Made by a program: the position numbers and the translations under genes
In this document: positions 53,265-61,800 of the stretch, piece after piece
Numbering within the stretch: position 1 is the stretch's first letter
Layout of the letters: the number at the start of each line of letters is the position of its first letter
Notes under the pieces: model-generated
Database searches by the model: none
What the model was told of the DNA's origin: nothing
Seen by the model: only the letters and a program-made list of their open reading frames with translations
Assembly: GCF_036059255.1 (NCBI RefSeq)
Contig: NZ_CP107947.1
Coordinates: forward strand, 6,758,001-6,822,000
DNA length: 64,000 nt
DNA from: Micromonospora sp. NBC_00389
Lineage (GTDB): Bacteria > Actinomycetota > Actinomycetes > Mycobacteriales > Micromonosporaceae
Direction: 5' to 3'

Positions 53265-56200
53265 TCATCCGGTCGGCGTGAAGCGGACCGCATCGGCGCG
53301 GGTGGTGCCCGAGCCGGAGGTCAGGGTGACCGGCGTGATCCCCTCGGTCAGCTGATGCGTGCCGATCGAATGCCATTCGCCGCCGGTGGCGCACTGGTCG
53401 ACGGGGACGCTCGTGCCGGCGACGGTGTACGTCGTGCTGGTGCTGCAGCTGGTGTGCTTCGGTGACCAGACGTCGACCTGGTAGGTCCCCGCAGGCAGGT
53501 CGGCTCGCCAGGTAACGGTCAGGCCGGCGGTCGAGGTGTAGCGGGTGCCGGAGCCGTCGAAGCCCTTCAAGCTGCTCGACAGCCAGCGTCCCTGCTCGCT
53601 GTAGGCCGGATTCTCGGCATCGCAGGTCGGCGGCGTGCCTTCGTTCGTCACGACGAGCGCCGCGGCACCGCCACCACCGGTCGTCGGCGCGATCACGTGA
53701 GGCGCGGACAGCGGTCCGCTGCCCGCGCTGTTCGCTGCCGTCACCCGGTACGTGCCCGCCACACCGTCGCTGCCCAGTACCAGGCTCGTGCCGGTCGAGG
53801 AGCCGATGATCCGTTCCGGGGCGGCGGCGCAGGCCTGCTTCAGCGATGCGGTCACGACGTAGCCCCGGGCGTTGTCGGTGGCGTCCCAGTTCAGTGTCGT
53901 GATTCCGTCGACCGTGTGGTGCCCGACTCCGGTGACCTGCCCGGGAGCGGTGGTGTCCAGCCCGACGGTGTGCTCAGCGGTCCCACCGCCGACAAGGCGG
54001 TAGGTGTGGCCCACGGTCACCGGGAACCGCAACGCGCCGGTGACCTGGTCGACCCGGTACGCGACCGGCTGCCCGCTCGTGCGGTCGACGACGGCGAGGG
54101 AGCCGGTGTCCCAGCCGGTGTTGGCATTCTCGATGGTGATCGCGTCATCCCCACGCCCGGCGGTGTAGCGGGATCCGGTCGACACCGGGTACACCTCGGC
54201 CGTCAGCGCTCCAGCCTGCGTGGTCACCAGAACGCCCTTGCCACCGGCGAACGCGGGGATCCGGTCGGTGCCGATCGCGTAGTTCCGCAGCGTCGTCGGC
54301 CCGTGGAACACCGCGCCGCTCTGGACGTCGATCCACTTGCCGGCCGGCAGGTACACGTCCCGGGCCTGCGCTGTCTCGAAGTCGGCGCCGAACACCGGCA
54401 CGGCGAGCAGGGACTCGCCGAACATCCACTCGTACTGGCGGGTGGTGTCGTTCGCCAGCCCGTAGGTGTTCGGATCGTCGGGATAGGCCAGTGGCAGCGG
54501 GGTCACGGCGGTGGGGAAACCGCTCTCGTGCCCGTCCAGCACCGCGTCGTAGATGTACGGGCGCAGCGCCTCGTGCCACAACGCCATCTTCTTCACCGCT
54601 GCCGCGTAGTCGCCGCGGCCGAGTTCCCACGGGCCCTTGCCGAACGCCATCACCGGCAACATGGCGCTGAACTGCGCGTTGCGGACGAAGTACTGCTGGT
54701 ACGCCGGGTCACGCATCGACGGCCCAGGCGTGCCACCCACGTAGTCGCCGTACAGGTTGCCGGCACCGGATGCGGCGTAGTTGAGGAGGTTGACCGGCAT
54801 CCGGTCCGGGTCCTCGTGGTAGACCTCGCCGGTGCCGTAGATGGTGTCGTTGATCCGGACGATGTCGCCCGGCACGGAGTACGCGGCGTTCCGCACCATC
54901 ACCAGGTCGCCAGCATCGTGCATCGCGGTCTGCACCGGGTTCCAGTTGCCGTCGAGGTGGAGGTTCGGGTCGTAGAGCATCGTGTCCTCCTTCCACCCGT
55001 CCACACCCCAGGCGCGCAGCCGCTCGACGAACCAGCGCACCGCCGCCGGGTTGGATCCGTCCAGCACGTAGCTGGCGCCGGCGGGGAACTGCGCCCGCGT
55101 CACGACACGGGGCGTGCCGTCGCCGTCGCGTAGCAGGAAGCCGCGCTCCAGCGCCTCCTGCAGGAACGGCCCGTCGTACCGCAGGTTGTAGTTGCCGCCG
55201 TCGGCTGGCAGTGCCTTGATGTTGTTTCGCGCCCCCAGCAGCAGCTTGATGTCGTTGTCGGCGAAGAGCCGCTTCAACGCGTCGGGATCCGGGTATCGCG
55301 GGTTCGGCAGTCCGTCCGCGCGCCCGTCCTCGGCGGTGTCGTCCCACATGCCAAAGCTGTTCGTGGTGCCCTCGACGTTGTTGCCGCGGGGGCCTGGCCA
55401 GAAGCCGGATCCGACCACGCCCCAATTGAGCGGATAGCCGTGCGCGAGGAAGTCCTGCACCGTCTCGACGACGGACGACTGGTAGGTGTCCCAGCCGAGT
55501 GCGCCGTACGCCTCCCAGCCGAGTCCGAAGAACGACTCGTCCGGCCGGGAGTCCAGGTAGCCGTGCCGGTTGCGGACCTGCTTGTAGTCGGCGTACACCT
55601 GCGGCAGGTCCCGGCCGACGAAGTAGTACAGGCTGTCGACGGAGTCCACGTCGGCGGCGCCGAGCCGGTTCTCGGTTCCGGTGAGGCCGACTCGCTTCCG
55701 TCCGTCCTCGAACCACACCTGAGCGAACCGCTGCTTGGGGAACACGGTGAAGTTGCTGACGAAGCGCTTGCAACTGCCCTCGTTCGTCAGGTTGTCCAGT
55801 ACCAGCCCCGTCAGCTCGGTACTCGGCCTGGCCTCGACGTTTCCACTGCACGGGGTCCCCTGCTCGGGTTGGCCGTCGGCGAACGACCCGTAGTCCCCGA
55901 GCCCGTAGGCCGGGGCGACCGCACCGGTACGGAAGTCGATCGTGCTGCTGGATCCGGGCAGGTTCGGCACCAGGATCCGCGCGTAGCTGTCGGATGGAAG
56001 CACGTGCACTTTGACCTGCGACCCGTCCGTCATCCTCACGTCCAGCACGGCTGTGCCGGACCTCGGACCGGAGACGAGCCGAGTGTCCTGGGCGTCGCTG
56101 ACGTCCTGCCCGCCGGCGTACCTGATCCGCAGACCGGAGTCCGGGTGGGCCGGTGCAACCGTGGCGTCGGAGGAATTGTCGAACGAGTATCGGAAGCCGT

Positions 56201-56381
56201 CCTTGATGATCCGCATCCGGTAGGTCTCGCCGGTGATCACGATGCTGTCACCGGTGTCCACCACTCGCTGGCGCGGCGGGTCGCCGCCGGTCCGGCCGGC
56301 AGCGGGGACCGCCCCGACCAGGCCCGACCCAACGGTGACCGCGGCGACGAGGAGAACCGACAGTGCGGGGCGTTTCAGCAT
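53265..56381 (-). CDS. Secreted GH31 enzyme B, golvesin/CBM-like module at the C terminus
   Basis: 1038 residues with a signal peptide (about 1-28, SVLLVAAVTVGSGLVGAVPA). The GH31 barrel has the likely nucleophile Asp466 in DGWKEDTML, VRINDTIYGTGEVYHED, GSGFWPGPRGN and DVYLPAGKWIDVQSG. Residues about 795-895 form an FN3 module (APGQVTGVGHHTVDGITTLN). The last about 120 residues form the golvesin-like sandwich (AYSEQGRWLSSSLKGFDGSG, IGTHQLTEGITPVTLTSG, TRADAVRFTPTG). It is first gene of the operon, with a strong promoter/operator 170-200 bp upstream. Confidence 0.9.
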   Translation of the reverse strand: MLKRPALSVLLVAAVTVGSGLVGAVPAAGRTGGDPPRQRVVDTGDSIVITGETYRMRIIKDGFRYSFDNSSDATVAPAHPDSGLRIRYAGGQDVSDAQDTRLVSGPRSGTAVLDVRMTDGSQVKVHVLPSDSYARILVPNLPGSSSTIDFRTGAVAPAYGLGDYGSFADGQPEQGTPCSGNVEARPSTELTGLVLDNLTNEGSCKRFVSNFTVFPKQRFAQVWFEDGRKRVGLTGTENRLGAADVDSVDSLYYFVGRDLPQVYADYKQVRNRHGYLDSRPDESFFGLGWEAYGALGWDTYQSSVVETVQDFLAHGYPLNWGVVGSGFWPGPRGNNVEGTTNSFGMWDDTAEDGRADGLPNPRYPDPDALKRLFADNDIKLLLGARNNIKALPADGGNYNLRYDGPFLQEALERGFLLRDGDGTPRVVTRAQFPAGASYVLDGSNPAAVRWFVERLRAWGVDGWKEDTMLYDPNLHLDGNWNPVQTAMHDAGDLVMVRNAAYSVPGDIVRINDTIYGTGEVYHEDPDRMPVNLLNYAASGAGNLYGDYVGGTPGPSMRDPAYQQYFVRNAQFSAMLPVMAFGKGPWELGRGDYAAAVKKMALWHEALRPYIYDAVLDGHESGFPTAVTPLPLAYPDDPNTYGLANDTTRQYEWMFGESLLAVPVFGADFETAQARDVYLPAGKWIDVQSGAVFHGPTTLRNYAIGTDRIPAFAGGKGVLVTTQAGALTAEVYPVSTGSRYTAGRGDDAITIENANTGWDTGSLAVVDRTSGQPVAYRVDQVTGALRFPVTVGHTYRLVGGGTAEHTVGLDTTAPGQVTGVGHHTVDGITTLNWDATDNARGYVVTASLKQACAAAPERIIGSSTGTSLVLGSDGVAGTYRVTAANSAGSGPLSAPHVIAPTTGGGGAAALVVTNEGTPPTCDAENPAYSEQGRWLSSSLKGFDGSGTRYTSTAGLTVTWRADLPAGTYQVDVWSPKHTSCSTSTTYTVAGTSVPVDQCATGGEWHSIGTHQLTEGITPVTLTSGSGTTRADAVRFTPTG

Positions 56382-56553
56382 GGTGGCTCCTAGCTGAGAG
56401 CGTCGCGATGCGGCAGGGCGGGTTCACGCCGAGCGTGGTGGGAAGTCGGCTGCGGTAGGACGGCGACGGTGGGCTGTGCCGGCGTGTGGGGTGCAGCTTT
56501 CGGTGCGAGGGACCTACGAGCATCCAAACGGGAATCCACTTGCCTGGTACGGA

Positions 56554-56582
56554 AAGATATCCCGCATGCTGCATGCGGTCAA
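56554..56582 (-). promoter_or_regulatory. Promoter of the GH31/GH31/GH9 operon with a 17-bp palindromic operator in the spacer
   Basis: On the minus strand, TTGACC (56577-56582), a 17-bp spacer and TATCTT (56554-56559) form a near-consensus sigma-A-type promoter. CCGCATGCTGCATGCGG (56562-56578) is a perfect inverted repeat (8-bp arms, 1-bp centre) filling the spacer, so a bound protein would block the polymerase. The minus-strand core ATGCAGCATG begins 2 bp after the -35, as in the promoter at 39961. An IclR-type repressor is the likely ligand. Confidence 0.78.
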
Positions 56583-56704
56583 CCACGCAGGGGAAGCCCG
56601 GGTGAGGATTGAGCGCGCCGAGACGTAGATCGTGGTCCTCAGCCGCGTCCATTTCAGACCAGGTGGGGCGGCTGGGAGCGGCCGCGCCGGCGCTAATAGC
56701 TCGG

Positions 56705-56738
56705 CGGGGCCGAGCCGTCTTCGGACGGCTCGGCCCCG
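56705..56738. terminator. Strong hairpin, 15-bp perfect stem with TTCG loop
   Basis: CGGGGCCGAGCCGTC (56705-56719), TTCG, and the exact complement (56724-56738). It lies 31 bp beyond the stop of the leftward 56770 gene and upstream of the GH31 promoter, insulating the two units. Confidence 0.88.
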
Positions 56739-56769
56739 CTTCCGGTTCGTCAGGGGGTCACCGGGTGGC

Positions 56770-57780
56770 TCAACTGGCGCGCGCCCGGGCGCGCAGGGCG
56801 TTCACGGTGTCGACCGCGGTGGCGACGTCGCGGCAGGTGACGAGCCGGCGGGTGCCGTCGGTCAGACGCAGGGCCAACACCCGGCCGGGCAGCAGCGGCA
56901 GCGTCTGGTCGGTGGCTCCGCGCAGCATCCCGCGAGTGAGCCAGGTGGCCGCGTCGAGGCGGGTCTCCTCCGCTGCCGTGATGGCGCTCAGGGGCAGCCG
57001 CCACCGGTACAGGCCGAAGGTGAGCCGGACCCCCCGGACGTCAATGGCGAGTCGGTAACGGCTGATCGGGAGCAGGACGGGCGCGGCCACGGTGGGCGCC
57101 AGTCCCGCCCAGCCGGGCATTCCCACGAATGGCACCGACACGGCGGCGAGCAGGACACCGGAGACGGCGAGCCCGGCCGTCGCCCACACGACCGGACGCA
57201 GCGAACGCGACTCCCACCACAGCAAACGCTCACCGTCTGCGGTGGCGGCGGGCGGTACGGTCCGGGCCGCCGCGGCGACCGCGGCCGTGGAATCTGGCGG
57301 CTGCTGCGCCGAGACGCGGCCGGCCAGCACGACGGCCAGGAGTCCGGACAGGACGGCGGCCAGGGCGGGTACGGCCATCGTGGCGACGAAGTAACCCCAG
57401 GAGAGGTGCACGTCGGCGGCGGTGGCCGCGTCGAGCGCCACTCCCATCAGCATCACCAGGATCGTTGCCGCGGCGCCGACAACGGCGGCCACGGCGACCT
57501 GAGCACCCGCACGTAGCCAATGCCGGGGTGTGCGAGGCAGCCGGCCAGCGGCAAGGAACACGACGACTCCGGCGATCCACACGACGAGGGCGCCTCCGAT
57601 GAGGATCGCGGTCACCGCGTCGACCGGTATCGTCGTCTCGACCGGACGGTCACCGACGCCGCCCTGGTTGGGCAAACGATCAGGCAGCCGATCCCGCCAC
57701 GCCAACATTAGAACTGTCGCGCCGCCGAGCAGGGTCCCCGGCAGAAGCCCCATCCCGGCGATCCACCGCGCCGCCCTCAT
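56770..57780 (-). CDS. Multi-span membrane protein (DUF1648/PH-like layout), GntR partner
   Basis: 336 residues from ATG 57780, overlapping the GntR stop (ATGA). About six hydrophobic segments: IAGMGLLPGTLLGGATVLML, AVTAILIGGALVVWIAGVVV, AGAQVAVAAVVGAAATILVM, FVATMAVPALAAVLSGLLAV, PVVWATAGLAVSGVLLAAVS and the following segment. The C-terminal about 110 residues look like a soluble PH-like domain (YRLAIDVRGVRLTFGLYRWR, LPLLPGRVLALRLTDGTRRL). DUF1648-type proteins next to YtrA-type GntR regulators are common in actinobacteria and firmicutes. The function is unknown, with cell-envelope stress a guess. Confidence 0.8.
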   Translation of the reverse strand: MRAARWIAGMGLLPGTLLGGATVLMLAWRDRLPDRLPNQGGVGDRPVETTIPVDAVTAILIGGALVVWIAGVVVFLAAGRLPRTPRHWLRAGAQVAVAAVVGAAATILVMLMGVALDAATAADVHLSWGYFVATMAVPALAAVLSGLLAVVLAGRVSAQQPPDSTAAVAAAARTVPPAATADGERLLWWESRSLRPVVWATAGLAVSGVLLAAVSVPFVGMPGWAGLAPTVAAPVLLPISRYRLAIDVRGVRLTFGLYRWRLPLSAITAAEETRLDAATWLTRGMLRGATDQTLPLLPGRVLALRLTDGTRRLVTCRDVATAVDTVNALRARARAS

Positions 57781-58145
57781 CTGTCCGCCTCCTTCGCGTA
57801 CTGCTGACGTACCAGTGCTACGACCTCGTCCAGGCCGACGCCGGCCCGCCGTGCATCGCTCACCAGATTCCGCACCCACTCGATCACCTGCGCCCGCTCA
57901 CGCGGCACCGCGCCGGTCACCACGGCGCCGCGGCCGCGCCGCAACTCGATCAGCCCGTCGTCACGCAGCGCCGCGTACGCCCGAAGCACCGTGTGCATGT
58001 TCACGTCCAACCTTTCGGCGAGCTCCCGAGCCGCTGGCAGGCGGTCACCGCGCCGCACCGCCCCCTCGGTGAGCGCGCGGCGCACGTTGGCCGCGATCTG
58101 CTCGGCCAGCGGTGTCCCGCTCTCCGCCACCACACTGAACAACAT
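57777..58145 (-). CDS. GntR-family regulator, YtrA subfamily
   Basis: 122 residues, the short YtrA length. The winged helix is PLAEQIAANVRRALTEGAVR, RGDRLPAARELAERLDVNMH and TVLRAYAALRDDGLIELRRG. The C-terminal about 40 residues are a minimal dimerisation helix pair, with no ligand domain. It heads a two-gene unit with the membrane protein and probably represses it through the inverted repeat just upstream. Confidence 0.92.
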   Translation of the reverse strand: MLFSVVAESGTPLAEQIAANVRRALTEGAVRRGDRLPAARELAERLDVNMHTVLRAYAALRDDGLIELRRGRGAVVTGAVPRERAQVIEWVRNLVSDARRAGVGLDEVVALVRQQYAKEADR

Positions 58146-58154
58146 GTTCGCATA

Positions 58155-58170
58155 CTACTAGAACAAGTAG
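58155..58170. promoter_or_regulatory. GntR-type operator
   Basis: CTACT (58155-58159) and AGTAG (58166-58170) flank a 6-bp centre, 10 bp upstream of the GntR start and within an AT-richer promoter-like stretch. Spacing fits YtrA-type sites. Confidence 0.55.
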
Positions 58171-58436
58171 ACCATTCGTCAACCTCGGCGCACCGGTGCG
58201 CATCGATCGACACGAACACAGCCACCAGCAGTTGGCGGCGGCCCGGACGTCCTGTCCACAGAGGTCCGCAGGTCCACACGCCCCGCCGCCACGGGCCGGC
58301 GCTTGTGGACGTCAGAGGCGCTGCCGGGCTCGGCGCATGATCTGTCGGCGGCCCACGGCGTCGGCGGCGGCCAGCAGCAGGGCGGCTATTGCCGGATGGT
58401 GTTGAATGTAGAAACCAGTGCTGTCGGAGGTCTGCT

Positions 58437-58874
58437 GTGCCCGAACTCTCCCTGCTGATCGAGCCGTCCATCGCGCTTCCCGCCGAACGGGTCGACGCGC
58501 TGGCCGCTGGGCTCGCCGATGACCTGCGATCAGTCCGGGGCTTTCAGGTCGCGCACGCCCAGTCGCCCGCCAGCGGGCACGGCAAGTCGCAGCAGGCATG
58601 GGAGCTGGGAATGCTCATCGTCGGCGGTGTCTTTTCGGCGACCACGATGCGTGCCCTCGCCCAAATCGCGATCGCCTACGCCGACCGGGTCAAGGCCCGG
58701 TCGATCACCCTGCGCAGCGGCGGCAACGAGTTGGTGATCACCGGGGCGACCCGGGTGGACCAGCGGCTCGTCGACCAGTTGGGGCGTCTCATGGCACCGG
58801 AATCTGTCGAGTCGGCGGTGGGCACCGCGCCGCCCCCCGCTCACGGTCCGGTCAGGGAGATATCCGGTAGCTGA
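58437..58874 (+). CDS. EACC1-like small protein (effector-associated constant component)
   Basis: 145 residues from GTG 58437, with GGAGG 6 bp upstream. The layout is a short N-terminal strand/helix part (LLIEPSIALPAERVDALAAG), a Gly/Ala hydrophobic helix (MLIVGGVFSATTMRALAQIA), a polar strand pair (RVKARSITLRSGGNELVITG) and a C-terminal helix (VDQRLVDQLGRLM). This is the order I know for the EACC1 family, described as a constant partner of proteases and NTPases in actinobacterial conflict systems. It ends 2 bp before the caspase-FtsK gene, so the two are an obligate-looking pair. Confidence 0.65.
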   Translation: MPELSLLIEPSIALPAERVDALAAGLADDLRSVRGFQVAHAQSPASGHGKSQQAWELGMLIVGGVFSATTMRALAQIAIAYADRVKARSITLRSGGNELVITGATRVDQRLVDQLGRLMAPESVESAVGTAPPPAHGPVREISGS

Positions 58875-58876
58875 TT

Positions 58877-61800
58877 GTGGGACAGCGACGGGCTCTGCTG
58901 GTCGCCAACGACCGGTACATCGACGATTCGTTGACGGACCTCTACGCCCCCCGCGAGGAGGCCCGCGACCTGCTCAGCCTGCTGGCCGACCCGGACGTCG
59001 GCGCGTTCGACCAGTTCAGGTTGCTGGAGAACGAGTCGAAGAGCGCCATCGAGCGGGAGATCGAATCGATGCTGCGGGCCGCCGGCCCAGAGGACATGGT
59101 TCTGCTCTACTTCTCCGGCCACGGCGTGCGCAGCAGCAAGCGAGGGCGGCTGCACCTGGCGGTCGCCAACACCGAGGTCGATCACCTCTCCTCCACGGCG
59201 ATCTCCGCCTCGTTCATCCGTGAACTGCTCGACGAGTCCGACGCCGCCAGCTCGGTGCTCCTGCTCGACTGCTGCTACAGCGGCGCCTTCGAGGGGCTCG
59301 GCCTGAAGACGGCGGACGACGACCTCGCCCTCGACGGCGAGCTGCGGACCGGGTACGGCCGCTACGTCATCACGGCGACCAATTCCGTGGAACGTGCCGA
59401 CGACGGTCGGCCGGCCATCGGTACCGAACCCCGGTTGAGTTCGGCCTTCACGGGAACGATCATCCAGGGCCTCAGCACCGGCGCGGCGGACATCACCGGG
59501 CAGGGCCGGATCACCCCGGACGACCTGTGGCGGTACGTCCACCTGGAGCTGCCCAAGCGGTCGGCACAGACGCCGTGCCAGTTCGGCAGCGCGAGCGACG
59601 AGATACACATTGCCCTGTCCCGAGAGGGGCAGCACCGTCAGCGCCTGCGCCGAGACCACCGCGATCCCCGCCTCGGTGACCTGCTGGGTAAATTGGAGTC
59701 GGCCGGTGACGTGCCGCTCTGCGCCACCGACTGGCGTCGGCGTGGGCTGCTGAAGGTGCCGGTCGGCCAGGCACACCGCGTCGACCAGCCCGCCGGCGAG
59801 CCCGTCTGGCTGGACCTGGCATCCGCCGAGGGCCACCTGCTCGTCGTCGGTCGTGCCGGCACCGGCAAGACGACCCTGCTGCGGACCATCATCGCCGGGC
59901 TGGCGCTCACTCACTCCGCCAGCGAAGTGGCGATCCACTGCCTGGAGTCGGGCGGGAACTGGCTGGGGCCGATGCAGCGGCTGCCCCACGTCCGCACAGT
60001 CCTCGGCGATGACCAGCTGGGCGAGGTCAGCAATCTGCTCGATCGTATGGAACGCGACGTCCTCGACCGCAAGCAGCTGTTTCGCCGCCACTCCCTGGAG
60101 TCTCCAGCGAGCCTGCGTGCCCGACGGGCAGGCCTGGACGGCGGGCCCTACCCGGACGTCTTCCTGATTGTGGACCGCTGGCAGGACTTCGCCACGCTGC
60201 TCGAGAGCTTCGCCCCCCGGGTGGTTGATCTCGCCAACAAGGGTCTCGGGTACGGGTTCCACGTGGTGATCCTCGACCGGAGCTGGCTGAGCATCCCGGA
60301 GGAATTGCGGGAGCTGCCGCAGACCCGGATCGAAACCCGGCTGTCCCAGCCACACGAGTCGCTGGTCAATCCGGACCAGGCAGTTCGCCTTCCGCTGAAC
60401 ATGCCCGGCTGGGCCATCCATGGCCGCCGTACTTTCCGGATCGCGCTGCCCGAACCCGCGCTCGGGGAGAACGACCTCAAGGCAGAGCCCGAACCCGCCA
60501 CGCCGGAGGAAGCCGACGGGTTGGTGTCGGTGATCGCCAAGGCGTGGGGGACGCTGCAGGCGGACGCAGGGCCGGGGAGCCTGCGGCCGGCCCGGGAGGC
60601 ACTGCAGGGTGAGGTGCTGACGCTGCTCGACCTGCCGGACCCCACGGCGCTCCAGACGTTCACGGGCCATCCGACGCCCACGGGCGAGGAGTACCTGCGG
60701 ATACCCATCGGGGTCGATGAGACCGGCGGACCGGTGCGCCTCGACCTCAAGGAATCGGCCCAGGGTGGGATGGGACCGCACGGGCTGCTGGTGGGGGCGA
60801 CTGGGTCGGGCAAGAGCGAACTGCTCCGCACGATCGTGGTGGCGCTGGCGGCCCGCCACTCGTCCGGCGACCTCAACTTCATCATGCTCGACTTCAAAGG
60901 CGGCGCCACCTTCGCCTCCCTGGACGCTCTGCCACACACCAGTGCGGTAATCACCAACCTCGAGGACGAGCTCTCGTTGGTCGACCGCCTGGAGGTCTCG
61001 CTCTTCAGCGAGCTGGCCCGCCGCCAGGAGCTGCTACGCACGTCTGGGAACTATCCGAGCCGGTCGGCGTACGAGGCCGCGCGGGCGACCGGGACGCCCC
61101 TGGAACCCCTGCCCAGTCTGCTGGTGATCTGCGACGGGCTCACCGAACTGCTCGCCGCCCGACCGGAGGCCATCGACCTGCTGGTGACGATCGGCCGGCT
61201 GGGCCGATCCCTCGGCGTGCACCTGCTCCTCGCCGCCCAGCGGTTGGAGGAGGGGACCCTGCGTGGGCTGGAAAGCCACCTGTCGTACCGGATCTGTCTG
61301 CGCACCTTCTCCGCTGCCGAAAGCCTGACGGTGCTGGGCGTGCCGGACGCGGCTGAGCTGCCGAACACCCCGGGACACGGCCTGCTCAAGGACGGCGCCT
61401 GGATATGCCATTTCCGCGCGACATACGTCTCCGGCGCACCGGTGCTGACCGCGGCGCAGGGCGGCGCGATGCCAGCCGAGCTGGCCGGCCTCAGCGTCCT
61501 CGACATCGTCGTGGGCCGGCTGAGCGGCGGCGGGCCTGCCGCCCGCCAGGTCTGGTTGCCGCCGTTGGACGCCCCGCCCAGCCTGGACCGGCTTCTGCCG
61601 CCGTTGGCTCGGCACCCGGATCGGGGCCTGAACGCGCCCGGCCCGGCTCCGCTGACCGCGCCGGTCGGTGTGGTCGACATTCCGCACGAGCAGCGACGGG
61701 CTCCCCTGCTACTTGACCTGTCGGGAGCCGATGGCAACGTCGCCGTTGTCGGTGCGCCGCGGTCAGGCAAGAGCACTCTGCTGCACGCCCTCGTGGCCGC

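Noticed and set aside
58841..60937. 698-codon open frame antisense to the caspase-FtsK gene
   Set aside because: The composition is typical of antisense frames in GC-rich genes and no domain is recognisable. The sense strand carries all Walker and caspase motifs in order.
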